Positions 55,125 through 63,489 of a stretch of 64,000 nucleotides of DNA are shown here, in pieces; position 1 is the first letter of the stretch; each line of letters starts with the position of its first letter. This DNA is from Croceivirga sp. Lineage in GTDB: Bacteria > Bacteroidota > Bacteroidia > Flavobacteriales > Flavobacteriaceae. The DNA is taken from positions 62,001 through 126,000 of the forward strand of contig JANQSA010000085.1 in assembly GCA_028284285.1 (NCBI GenBank). The letters run 5' to 3'. The position numbers were made by a program, and so were the translations under genes. The notes under the pieces are model-generated. The model searched no databases. It worked only from the letters and a program-made list of their open reading frames with translations, and was not told where the DNA came from.

Positions 55125-56996
55125 CTACTTCATCTCTTTTTCGTTTCGGATGTAGAAAATACCTACCCCTCCGTTTTTCTGAAAATCCTTCTTTACGGTG
55201 ATTCTCAATTTCCGCAACTCTTCTCTTGAAACAGGAAAGCTGTTATTTCGCCATAAGTCCACGATTTCGAAGTTGTCAACGGTTTTATCAAATATCTGGT
55301 CAACAGGCAGCTCAAGTTCGATATGTACCTCGTGATTCTTATCATTTCCCACGACAAGGATGCATTCATTCTTAATATAGCGTACATAGGGTATGGGAAG
55401 CCCTTCTGTGGAGCTCTCGAAATGGACAGGTTTCATGGATGGGCCCAGTTGATCATAGTTCAAAATGTGGTTAAAGCGTTTTTTGATATTCATAATGGTC
55501 TTGAAGTCCTCTAAAAACTCTTTCTGGCTATCTGATAGCTTCCAATTCAACCATGATGCATAGAGCCAGGCAGATGGTCCGCCACCTCCGAACATGTCCT
55601 TTTGGGCTGCAGGCAAGGGCCTGTATTCTGCATTGAATTCTTCACCCGACATCAATATTGGGATGGCCGTAGAAAAGATGTAGCAGTAGGCCAATTTGAA
55701 CCGACTCCCCTTTAAGGCGTAATATGACCTATCCGCCTTCTTATCTATTCCAAAATCATGGTTGCTGATCGGTCTGGATAGCAATCTGTTTTTGATGGGT
55801 TTATGGGTCTCAGTAGGTAATATCGGCGGCTCACCATCAAGACCTTGCTGAAAATGCAAACGCATGTTCTCCGGAAAAACCAATATTTCCTTACCATGAA
55901 GACCACAAAAAGTGATGATCTCATCCCAAATCGCTAAGGTCTTCTCATCGGAATCATATCCGTTGGGTCCATCCAACCGAAAGCCATCGATATTATATTC
56001 GATCACATAATTGGTCCAGGTGGCTACCCACCACTTTCTAAACCCCGGATGGTCATATTTAAAGTCCGTCATTCCCCAGGAAGTTCCTTCAAACCAGTCC
56101 GGGTGTTCCGTCAACAAAGGGCTATCGTTGGTCACACCGTGGGTAATGACATCCAAAAATATCTTGATGCCATACTTGTGTGCGGTAGCAATGAGTTGTT
56201 TAAAATCCTCGGTGGTTCCAAGTCTGGGGTCTAAAACACTTGGGTCCGTTGTTGCATACACTGATGGGATGCCCCTAAAATGTGAAGTGGCGTGGGAAAA
56301 CCCCGCCAACCAGATTCCATTGATGCCTATGTCCGACAGATAGGGAATTTTTTCATTCATGGACTTGAAAGTCCCACTACCACCACCATCAATCCCTGCG
56401 CCATTGGGGGAAGTGAACGCATAGGGGTTCACTTCATAGATTACGAGATCTTTTACCCAGTTCATTTTTTGGTTCCATAATACATCGCCCAGGTATTTGA
56501 CCATGTCCAAATTGTCCAGACCGTCGTGCCGGAACTCCCCAAGTGTACGGAAACCGTTCTTTAAGTAATACCGTACTGCTCTTTGATTCCTTAGTTGAAC
56601 CCCACCCCATAGTATTATTTTTTTGGTTCCCGATTTTTTCAATTCCCCTTCCACAAAAGACAAGAGAACACTTCCAATACCCTGGGACTGGACTGCATCA
56701 GCCACTGAAGGGGCAATAATAGCGTCACTCTCCGGATCCAATTGTATCGGATACTTTGAGAATCTGGATAAAGCTCCTTGGGACAAATGCGTTTTGACCA
56801 CCACATAGGCAATTATAAGACCGTCTTTGAGACAAACAAACGCGCGATAACCCAGATAGTTCTCCCTGCAGATGGAAGATAGGACGTCCGTATCAATTGG
56901 ATGTGGGGCAAAGTAACTTTTGGTCTCTTGGGAGAGTTGCTGAAAATATGTCGTTAACGGACCAGTATCTTCGGGTTTTACTTTTCTAAATTCCAT
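55125..56996 (-). CDS. GNAT acetyltransferase-GH13 amylase-like fusion
   Basis: A 623-aa cytoplasmic protein (no signal peptide) with two catalytic-type domains in one open frame. Residues about 1-170 are a GNAT acetyltransferase; the acetyl-CoA loop is QSQGIG near 103, followed by RNQRAVRYYLKNGF. Residues about 180-530 are a GH13 barrel with all three acidic residues visible: D342 in GFRLD, E376 in VFPEN and D414 in SNHD. A beta domain follows to 620. The substrate is unknown. It may be controlled by the AraC gene 265 bp upstream. Confidence 0.85.
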   Translation of the reverse strand: MEFRKVKPEDTGPLTTYFQQLSQETKSYFAPHPIDTDVLSSICRENYLGYRAFVCLKDGLIIAYVVVKTHLSQGALSRFSKYPIQLDPESDAIIAPSVADAVQSQGIGSVLLSFVEGELKKSGTKKIILWGGVQLRNQRAVRYYLKNGFRTLGEFRHDGLDNLDMVKYLGDVLWNQKMNWVKDLVIYEVNPYAFTSPNGAGIDGGGSGTFKSMNEKIPYLSDIGINGIWLAGFSHATSHFRGIPSVYATTDPSVLDPRLGTTEDFKQLIATAHKYGIKIFLDVITHGVTNDSPLLTEHPDWFEGTSWGMTDFKYDHPGFRKWWVATWTNYVIEYNIDGFRLDGPNGYDSDEKTLAIWDEIITFCGLHGKEILVFPENMRLHFQQGLDGEPPILPTETHKPIKNRLLSRPISNHDFGIDKKADRSYYALKGSRFKLAYCYIFSTAIPILMSGEEFNAEYRPLPAAQKDMFGGGGPSAWLYASWLNWKLSDSQKEFLEDFKTIMNIKKRFNHILNYDQLGPSMKPVHFESSTEGLPIPYVRYIKNECILVVGNDKNHEVHIELELPVDQIFDKTVDNFEIVDLWRNNSFPVSREELRKLRITVKKDFQKNGGVGIFYIRNEKEMK

Positions 56997-57261
56997 CAGA
57001 AGTTGTATGTGCCGAGTACAATATTCTTCCCTTACCGCCTATCTAAGGGATGCTAAATGTTTTTAGAATATTATCCTCTTGTTTGCCCTTTCAATTTACT
57101 ATTTTGAACACTTTGTATACCTTGAAATAAGGCGTGCCCATAGGATCTGACAATAAAGTGTCAAAAATGGAAAACCTGGTAGAAGAGTGATACATAAACA
57201 ACCCCAAAACCATTTCTACCCACAAGGTGATTTTGATAAGGGTAATCAATTTGAGTACGTT

Positions 57262-58128
57262 CTAGGCCTTGTATTCCAGGTAAAACTGTTTTGGTGTTTT
57301 ACCTGTTATTTCCTTGAACTGCCTGTTGAAGTGGGAGATGTTGTTATACCCTACTGTCCTTGAGATTTCCGAAACGGTTTGTTCCTTCGAAATCAATAAC
57401 CTGCTTGCCTTACCAATCCGGATTTCGTTCAGGAACCTGCTAAATGTTTTTGTTGTTCTGGATTTAAAATATCTGCAAAATGAGGATTTGGTAAGATGTA
57501 GCATTTCGGCAACGGTTTGTACACGAACTTCTTTGTGATAGTTTAAAAGGACATACTCATGTACCTTCCGTATGCGCTCCTGGTCCAATTCATTCGTTGT
57601 TACATGGAAACCCTCTGTGGATAGCGGAAAAAGTTCCTTTGATTCCGCCAATACATTAAGAATATCGAGTAAGATCAGAATACGCTCAAATCCTTTGGCC
57701 CCATAAAGGGTTTCTATTTTTTTTGCCACTACGTTTCTTGTCCTGCCTGTTATTAAAAGGCCCTTGCTACTCCTTGACAAGAGTTTTTTGACCTTAACAG
57801 TTTCAGGCAAGGAAAAAAGCGTTGTCGCAATTCTATCGATCAAAAAATGAATGACATAGATATCCGATATTTTTGAACTATCCTTTTTATAAAAGTCATC
57901 ATCATTTTTCCATACATGCGGTAGATTTGACCCAATCAGGGCCATGTCACCTTCATAAAAGCTTCCAATGTGGTTTCCCACAAACCGGGTACCGTAACCC
58001 TTGTTCACAAAAATGATCTGATATTCGGGATGGTAGTGCCAGGGAATATTGATATGTGGCATGACCTCTCTTTTTACCGCAAAAGAGGCATCCACGTAGT
58101 TCGGTACTTGCTCTAATATAGGTTTCAT
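57262..58128 (-). CDS. AraC-family transcriptional regulator
   Basis: A 288-aa regulator with an N-terminal cupin-like sensing domain (about 15-90, HINIPWHYHPEYQIIFVNKG) and a C-terminal AraC double HTH (about 190-285, VQTVAEMLHLTKSSFCRYFK and SEISRTVGYNNISHFNRQFK). The family controls sugar use and often senses sugars through the cupin. It reads towards the GNAT-GH13 gene on the same strand, so that gene is its nearest candidate target. Confidence 0.9.
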   Translation of the reverse strand: MKPILEQVPNYVDASFAVKREVMPHINIPWHYHPEYQIIFVNKGYGTRFVGNHIGSFYEGDMALIGSNLPHVWKNDDDFYKKDSSKISDIYVIHFLIDRIATTLFSLPETVKVKKLLSRSSKGLLITGRTRNVVAKKIETLYGAKGFERILILLDILNVLAESKELFPLSTEGFHVTTNELDQERIRKVHEYVLLNYHKEVRVQTVAEMLHLTKSSFCRYFKSRTTKTFSRFLNEIRIGKASRLLISKEQTVSEISRTVGYNNISHFNRQFKEITGKTPKQFYLEYKA

Positions 58129-58550
58129 GATAAGGGATATCCTTACAGCTTTATGGCTATGGAATTACAGACTAAAATTAAGACATATTGGCCATTAACA
58201 GGATCAGGTTATTCATTTGCAACAGGCCTACACGATCTTAAAGTTCGCGCAAAACGGGAACTAAACAGAACCCCCAGGAAGAGTACTGGCGTTCTGTTCA
58301 ATAGCGGGTTACACTGATAGATCATCTCTAAGGACCCCTATTTCAATGAAGAATTCGTTTAATGTCCTGTCTTAAAATATAGCCGTTGTAGGTGGTTTGT
58401 TTTTTGTTGAATTACTTTGTTTCTCTTTTTTGCAGGTTGAATACTGTTCCTGCCGGGTCCTGAATCCAATGCATATTATCCGGAAGTTGTTCGAGCTCGT
58501 CACAAGTTTCCACACCTTTTGGCGGTAGTTTTTAATTACCCTTTAGGGTA
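58129..58550. other. Gap with a decayed VOC fragment
   Basis: A 422-bp gap. Its right part holds the VOC remnant at 58412-58528, listed separately, and a hairpin at 58532-58554 (TTAATTACCC against GGGTATTAA, one bulged base) that overlaps the stop of the hydrolase gene and may end its transcript. The left 280 bp shows no open frame or repeat that I can interpret. Confidence 0.5.
58412..58528 (-). pseudogene. C-terminal remnant of a VOC/glyoxalase-like protein
   Basis: On the minus strand 38 codons run from just after a stop to TAA at 58412-58414, encoding a protein-like stretch that ends MHWIQDPAGTVFNLQKRE. The DPAGTVFNL motif is the usual C-terminal strand of VOC-superfamily domains, where it carries metal-site residues. 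No start codon or upstream domain is present, so this is a truncated remnant. An intact VOC gene lies 1.4 kb away. Confidence 0.5.
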
Positions 58551-59564
58551 TTAATTGGTTATGAAATCCAGCATTTCTTTGATGAGTCTTTGCCTACCTC
58601 GTTCCGGTTTATCAAGAAAGACATAATGCGTCCCGGGAATAGTGATACACCTGGACCTTGGTGAATTCCTCATGTCTTTCCGGATCGTCTCCAAGTCCTC
58701 CGGCCTGGACCAAAAATCCAGTTCAGTTCTAATGATGAGAACCGGGACTTTTAGATCCTTTGCCTCCCAATATTTTTTACCCAATGACATATAAAAACTT
58801 TCCTCCCTGTAGCCGCCAGGGACTTTTAACACCGTAGTATCGGCTCCAAAACCTGAAGCATACTTTCTATAGGCCCGCTCAACATTAGGGTCTCTCCAAA
58901 GTTCTTTCTTCTCAATAGGGATGGTACGCGTCCACGATCTGGTAAGATTTTCTTGTGGAGATTCCCTGAAGAATGAGGTCTTCTTGAATTTGACAGCGTC
59001 CTTATCAGACCGAAAATACTGTCTTAAATCCCAGGGTGCATTAACTCCATAAAGTGAGTTGAGAGAAATAAAAGTGCTAACAGTTTCAGGAAACTGTGTA
59101 CCGTAATGACCAGCCCAGTGCCCTCCGGTGGCCCAACCAAACAAATGAACTTTTTGCACTTTATCACGATCCAGGATCCAGTTCACTGCAGTATGAATGT
59201 CTTTAGACGCTTCAATATGTGAACCCACAACGATTGTTGAATCTGAGAAATCGTAATCCGGTAATTCGGATTTTTCCCAACCCCTGATATTAACCAAATA
59301 CACCTTGTACCCCTTGTTGGCAAATTCCTGGGCGAATGAACCTTCGGCAACGGGTAAATCAAAAGAGGTAGTAGCACCTGGGCCTCCTCCGTGGATCATG
59401 ACTAAGGGAATATCCTGTGTTTGGTTAGATGGTGAAACTTCGCGAATGTGAAGTTGTAGGTTATCCTTAGCATTGATCAAGTGATCTTCTCGTGTTATGG
59501 CATTATCCGATAAGGATTTACAACAGCATAATGTTACTAATATGGTTAAGGGGAGTATTCTCAT
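58551..59564 (-). CDS. Alpha/beta-hydrolase lipoprotein lacking the nucleophile Ser
   Basis: A 337-aa exported protein (lipobox-like CCCK near residue 15) with an alpha/beta-hydrolase fold. HGGGPG (oxyanion loop, about 59-64), RGWEKSE, an acid-like IIRTELDFW and a His in PGTHYVF are all present. The nucleophile elbow, normally GxSxG, reads GWATG, so Ala145 stands where the catalytic Ser should be (codon GCC, one base from TCC). Either the enzyme is inactive or it has another role. Other parts look intact, without frameshift. Confidence 0.82.
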   Translation of the reverse strand: MRILPLTILVTLCCCKSLSDNAITREDHLINAKDNLQLHIREVSPSNQTQDIPLVMIHGGGPGATTSFDLPVAEGSFAQEFANKGYKVYLVNIRGWEKSELPDYDFSDSTIVVGSHIEASKDIHTAVNWILDRDKVQKVHLFGWATGGHWAGHYGTQFPETVSTFISLNSLYGVNAPWDLRQYFRSDKDAVKFKKTSFFRESPQENLTRSWTRTIPIEKKELWRDPNVERAYRKYASGFGADTTVLKVPGGYREESFYMSLGKKYWEAKDLKVPVLIIRTELDFWSRPEDLETIRKDMRNSPRSRCITIPGTHYVFLDKPERGRQRLIKEMLDFITN

Positions 59565-59672
59565 ATCTGTCAGTAGTATGTCTTATAGTTATCTCGTTAT
59601 CATTCACCATGTTTGGTCGTTGACTTCTTTTGTTCTTGAAAATTACAACATGGTTATGGCTATTGGTCAAAA

Positions 59673-59963
59673 TTATATCCTTCCCTTGGACGATTGGGGT
59701 AATAAAAGGCCTGAATTGATGCATTTATTGGTTTGAACAATGATTTTCTTATGATATACCCAAACGATAGTTGCCAGGAGAAACCCATAGCTATCCACAA
59801 TCCATAAAAGTTGTGCACCTGAAGGGTTGAGGTCTACCGTAAGTTTGGGAACCGCTAAATTCAATACCGTCAGGTCCATGGAATAGAGCATGCGAGGCAA
59901 AGCAATGACCGCCAGTCCAAGCCATTCCTTTTTGGTTGCTTTTAGTGAACCGGAATCCATCAC
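59673..59963 (-). pseudogene. Truncated MFS transporter (DHA2/SmvA-like) N-terminus
   Basis: The first 65 or so residues read as the start of a 14-helix drug exporter: KKEWLGLAVIALPRMLYSMD, then TVLNLAVPKL and LLWIVDSYGFLLA, the usual first two helices. After about 59772 the frame runs into unrelated residues and stops at 59673, so about 85 percent of the protein is missing. Its ATG overlaps the stop of the VOC gene (ATGA at 59963-59960), showing it was once a coupled downstream gene. Confidence 0.75.
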
Positions 59964-60361
59964 CCTTCCATAACTGAGATGATGTTTCCAGCGGGATCCT
60001 TAAACCAGGCAATATGGGGTTCTGTACCATCCCCTGTGTTCCAGCAAATTCCTTTTTCATCAGTCTTCATGGGTTCAGGATATTGCTCAAAGGGGATACC
60101 CAAGCTGATCAAGTGATCTACCACTTTTTCAATGTCTTTTACCCCAAAGTTAAGCACTGTGAAATTTGCCGGTTGATGATCTTTCCCTTTGGGATAAATA
60201 ATAAACGGGCTGCTACCTTCAGCCTTTATTTCCAGGATACCCATTTCATTTTCTTTTACATGAAGCCCTAAAGTTTCTTCATAGAATTTCCTGGACGCTT
60301 CCAGGTCGTTTGTGGTGAAAGAGCTGAAGGTGTAAGCGTCTTTTAGCATGATGAAATTCAT
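59960..60361 (-). CDS. VOC-family (glyoxalase-like) protein
   Basis: A 133-aa single-domain VOC protein from ATG 60361 (starts MNFIMLKDAYTF); ATG 60349 is also possible. It contains LEASRKFYEETLGL, VLNFGVKDIEKVVDHL and the final HIAWFKDPAGNIISVME, covering the paired beta-alpha-beta-beta-beta units. Such proteins bind a metal and act on or sequester small molecules; the exact role is unknown. It overlaps the truncated MFS gene by 4 bp. Confidence 0.88.
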   Translation of the reverse strand: MNFIMLKDAYTFSSFTTNDLEASRKFYEETLGLHVKENEMGILEIKAEGSSPFIIYPKGKDHQPANFTVLNFGVKDIEKVVDHLISLGIPFEQYPEPMKTDEKGICWNTGDGTEPHIAWFKDPAGNIISVMEG

Positions 60362-60506
60362 TTTTAAATAAATATACGCATGGGCGCTGTGTCCCTGGGA
60401 GTGTAAATGAGGCAATCATAGGAGCTAATTGCGACAATCGTGATATGCTCAACCCGACTCCGAATGTACTATTGTTGCTGCTGCTCAAAACGGCGGCCAA
60501 TAGCTA

Positions 60507-60920
60507 CTATTGAACCACCCAATCATCCTTGTAATCTACCACATAGGAGCCAAATCTCCTTTTAAGCTCGTCTTCAACTGGTTTGGCTTTGGCCAAGCCT
60601 TCAAGCTCATACTCATTGGGTGTTCCATCCTCATTGAAATAATAGTCACGAGTCGGCTCGGTTGCAAAAACCCATATCAACCCTAATTTATCTTTATACT
60701 CTCCCCTGACCGATTTGACCAAGTGGCCCTTTATCATAAAGTGTTTTTCATATTCCGGTATGACATGGTTTACGAAAAATTCTTGAAATTCCTCCATGGT
60801 TACTCCTTCGTTAAGTTTTACCTCCATGACGTGCAATCCAATCAAATTGTCCCTTTGCAAGGATTGCCCAAAAACCCAGGAGGTGCCTAGAAGTAAAAAG
60901 AAAGTGATAATTTGCTTCAT
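60507..60920 (-). CDS. Small secreted protein of unknown function
   Basis: A 137-aa protein with a clear signal peptide (KQIITFFLLLGTSWVFGQ, cleavage near residue 19). The mature part has a compact alpha/beta pattern: GLHVMEVKLNEGVTMEEFQ, then HMIKGHLVKSVRG-like and LIWVFATEPTRDYYF stretches that recall a ferredoxin-like (dimeric alpha-beta barrel) fold. No catalytic motif is visible and I do not recognise the family. It stands alone between the VOC and DUF2911 genes. Confidence 0.7.
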   Translation of the reverse strand: MKQIITFFLLLGTSWVFGQSLQRDNLIGLHVMEVKLNEGVTMEEFQEFFVNHVIPEYEKHFMIKGHLVKSVRGEYKDKLGLIWVFATEPTRDYYFNEDGTPNEYELEGLAKAKPVEDELKRRFGSYVVDYKDDWVVQ

Positions 60921-61060
60921 ATCAGTTTATTTAATGTTTCGTGAGTTACTATAATTATTAAGACGACTTCCTTTGTGTAATAAAAACATGTCATTTAAAA
61001 ATCAATTCTGCTTCAATCAATACATCTGGTACAGAGCGATTGCGATTACTGTTATGGTTG

Positions 61061-61936
61061 CTACCCTCTTTTCTCCAATGACTCGATCAACGCGTTGTTA
61101 AGCACCAGGTAGTTATTCCTGTTTCCATGTTCCCGGGCCAATTCCATTGAGGTTTTGGCAGCTTTTATAGCTTCTTTATTTCTACCCATATCTTTAAGAA
61201 TTCGGGCTTTGTAGTGGTAATACCAATAGGGCTTCAATCCTTTGGCTTCCCCCGTGCGGATGGCTCCATTGATCATGTCTAAGGCCTTAGCATAATTGCC
61301 GTCATACTCATAATAAAACTGTGCGGCATGCCAGTAATGGGGTTGGGAAGAGTTAAGACTTGCTTCCAGTTGCCGTCGAAGCGTTGGCTTCACATTGGTT
61401 GTAATGGGAACGGTGATCTGCCAATTCTCCCAACTTAACTGTAAATCGATACTTTCCGGTTTAACATTGGTAAACTGACAAGTGAACGTCTCTACAAAAT
61501 CGGAGCTATTCGCTACAGGAACTTCTGCCCGGCAAACGTCTTTTTTGATATCATATCCGTCAGATCCCCAATTTTCCAATCCTTTGTTTATTATGACCGT
61601 CCAGGTACTAACTTCAGGAATCGTATACAACACATATTCGCCCGCATCAATGATATTGCCTAAGATCTCCACTGGGCTATTGAATTTTATCCTGGTCGGC
61701 GCATTGGCTCCTGTCCTCCATACGGAACCGTATGGCTCTACATGCCCAATCATTTTTCGACCTTTAAGCCCGGGGCGGGAGTAGGTTAATTCAATACTGG
61801 ATAGTCCGAAATCCTGAACAATGGTTTGTTCCGGACTTGGATTGGGTAAATTCACTTCCTGCGAAAACCCTTTATTGACTACAAGGAAGATAACCCACAA
61901 TCCGAGACATTTTAATCCTCTATATACTAAACTCAT
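61061..61936 (-). CDS. DUF2911 domain protein with C-terminal TPR-like region
   Basis: A 291-aa exported protein. The signal peptide runs to about residue 25 (KGFSQE). Residues about 32-175 are DUF2911 (FGLSSIELTYSRPGLKGRKM, WRTGANAPTRI and YVLYTIPEVSTWTVIINK). The C-terminal 110 residues form TPR-like helical pairs (HYWHAAQFYYEYDGNYAKAL, then GRNKEAIKAAKTSMELAREH). The DUF2911 function is unknown. It overlaps the preceding receptor-like gene by 4 bp (ATGA). Confidence 0.88.
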   Translation of the reverse strand: MSLVYRGLKCLGLWVIFLVVNKGFSQEVNLPNPSPEQTIVQDFGLSSIELTYSRPGLKGRKMIGHVEPYGSVWRTGANAPTRIKFNSPVEILGNIIDAGEYVLYTIPEVSTWTVIINKGLENWGSDGYDIKKDVCRAEVPVANSSDFVETFTCQFTNVKPESIDLQLSWENWQITVPITTNVKPTLRRQLEASLNSSQPHYWHAAQFYYEYDGNYAKALDMINGAIRTGEAKGLKPYWYYHYKARILKDMGRNKEAIKAAKTSMELAREHGNRNNYLVLNNALIESLEKRG

Positions 61937-62229
61937 ACTTCAATTTTTATAGGTGTTTCTTTTGTCTTTTTAAAGAAATCCTTGTAGCCTATAAGCATTA
62001 CTTGTACCAAAACCGGTTCATTTGAGCTGTTTATCAGTTCAAACCTACCCTCCTCGGTGGTTATCGTACCGGTAATCATTGTAGTATCCCGGACCTTTAA
62101 TAAAATTACGTTGGCATAAGGTACCGGAGCATTCTGTTCATCTACGACCCCTCCGGTAATGGACCGTTGGGCTGTTATGTTATGGAGTATTAAAGTAAAA
62201 ACCATCAAAAAGAAAAGGGTTTTTTTCAT
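61933..62229 (-). CDS. Short carboxypeptidase-regulatory-like protein (truncated receptor?)
   Basis: A 98-aa exported protein from ATG 62229 (KKTLFFLMVFTLILHNITAQ signal peptide). The rest is one carboxypeptidase-regulatory-like unit, ITGGVVDEQNAPVPYANVIL followed by EEGRFELINSS, which normally forms the N-terminus of an outer-membrane barrel protein of about 800 aa. Here the frame stops right after that domain and the next gene starts in an ATGA overlap. It may be a remnant of such a receptor or a genuine single-domain protein. Confidence 0.6.
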   Translation of the reverse strand: MKKTLFFLMVFTLILHNITAQRSITGGVVDEQNAPVPYANVILLKVRDTTMITGTITTEEGRFELINSSNEPVLVQVMLIGYKDFFKKTKETPIKIEV

Positions 62230-62448
62230 TTTCCATTCCGTTTGCCCTAATGTAGTACCCCATGAGGACGGATAGATTCCAAAAAGGATTGGCAACTCAC
62301 GATGGCGTAAAAACTCCGGATAAATGCCCGGGAATGCCGTTGGTGTTGTCCTGGCTGTCTTTTGGGGCCTAAACCATGCGGTTCGTACTTAAAAACCCAA
62401 AAAATTCTACAAAAAATTCTTTCTTGCGGTAGTTTTAGCTTCAAGGGA

Positions 62449-63489
62449 ATGTTCTCATTGGATAAAGAATACAAGGGCTGGCCGTTTACAAGAATCGCCA
62501 GGCATGTTTTGTATTGGGGCTTTTGGGTCACATTTTATTGTGTACTCAATGCCGCCTACCAGAGAACCGGTTACCTACAATGGTTATGGCTGGAGCTGAT
62601 GTTCATGACGGTGAAGATTCCCTATGCCTATTTTGTTGCTTATTTTTTGTTTCCCAAATTCCTGCCAGGGAAAAGGTACGTTATCCTTTTTGCCTTGATG
62701 CTGTTGTTTGCTTTTGTAGGGGTGGCGTTGATGGTGGTGTTACTTAGATTATTTCCTGAGTTTGCCAGTGGTCAACCCTCCGATTTTTGGTCGGCAAAAA
62801 GCATTTTCAGGGCATTGGATCTAATATACATCGCTTCATTAATCGTTGTGGTAAAAATGATACAACGGGTTTTTCGGCAAGAACGCATGAATGCTCGCTT
62901 GAAGGAGGAGAAAATTGGCTCGGAATTGCAAATGCTCAAAAACCAGTTGCAGCCCCATTTCCTGCTCAACACACTCAACAACATTTACGGACTCCTATTG
63001 GATGGGGATAAAAAGGCGGGAGATACGCTGATTCAACTGTCGAACATCATCACCTATATGTTGTATGATTGCAATATGGACCGGGCAGAGCTACAAAAGG
63101 AAATCCATCTTTTGCAGAACTATCTGGAACTGGAAAAAGTACGATACGGAAATCGCCTTGATCTTTCCCTTGTTGTAGAAGGAGATATTGCTGAACACAA
63201 AATTGCGCCTTTGTTGCTCATTCCCTTTGTTGAGAATTCCTTTAAGCATGGCGTATCGCAAAGTCAGGGAAAAGCATGGGTGCGTATATTGATCCAGATA
63301 TTTGGAAGTCAATTGTCCTTTCAAATAGAGAACAGTGTAGCCAGAACAACAGAAAGCACCCCAACCCTTAAAAGCGGGATTGGGTTGGAAAATGTGCGCA
63401 AACGCCTAAATCTCATATATCCTGATGCCCATACACTGGACATTCGATCCGGAGAAACCTTTTTGGTAAACTTAAATTTAGACCTATGA
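62449..63489 (+). CDS. LytS-type sensor histidine kinase
   Basis: A 346-aa membrane kinase of the His_kinase (LytS/YehU) family, from ATG 62449, which has AAGGGA just before it; an upstream start at 62362 would add 29 unlikely residues. Four membrane helices (about 15-140) are followed by a helical linker and the phosphoacceptor motif LKNQLQPHFLLNTLNNIYGLL (His about 205), then the ATPase part with IPFVENSFKHG and SGIGLENVRKRL. It overlaps the response regulator gene by 4 bp (ATGA). No sensing domain other than the membrane helices is seen. Confidence 0.93.
   Translation: MFSLDKEYKGWPFTRIARHVLYWGFWVTFYCVLNAAYQRTGYLQWLWLELMFMTVKIPYAYFVAYFLFPKFLPGKRYVILFALMLLFAFVGVALMVVLLRLFPEFASGQPSDFWSAKSIFRALDLIYIASLIVVVKMIQRVFRQERMNARLKEEKIGSELQMLKNQLQPHFLLNTLNNIYGLLLDGDKKAGDTLIQLSNIITYMLYDCNMDRAELQKEIHLLQNYLELEKVRYGNRLDLSLVVEGDIAEHKIAPLLLIPFVENSFKHGVSQSQGKAWVRILIQIFGSQLSFQIENSVARTTESTPTLKSGIGLENVRKRLNLIYPDAHTLDIRSGETFLVNLNLDL

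Noticed and set aside
59497-59736. Plus-strand open frame between the hydrolase and the MFS fragment
   Set aside because: It starts inside the hydrolase gene in antisense and its translation has no domain or signal.
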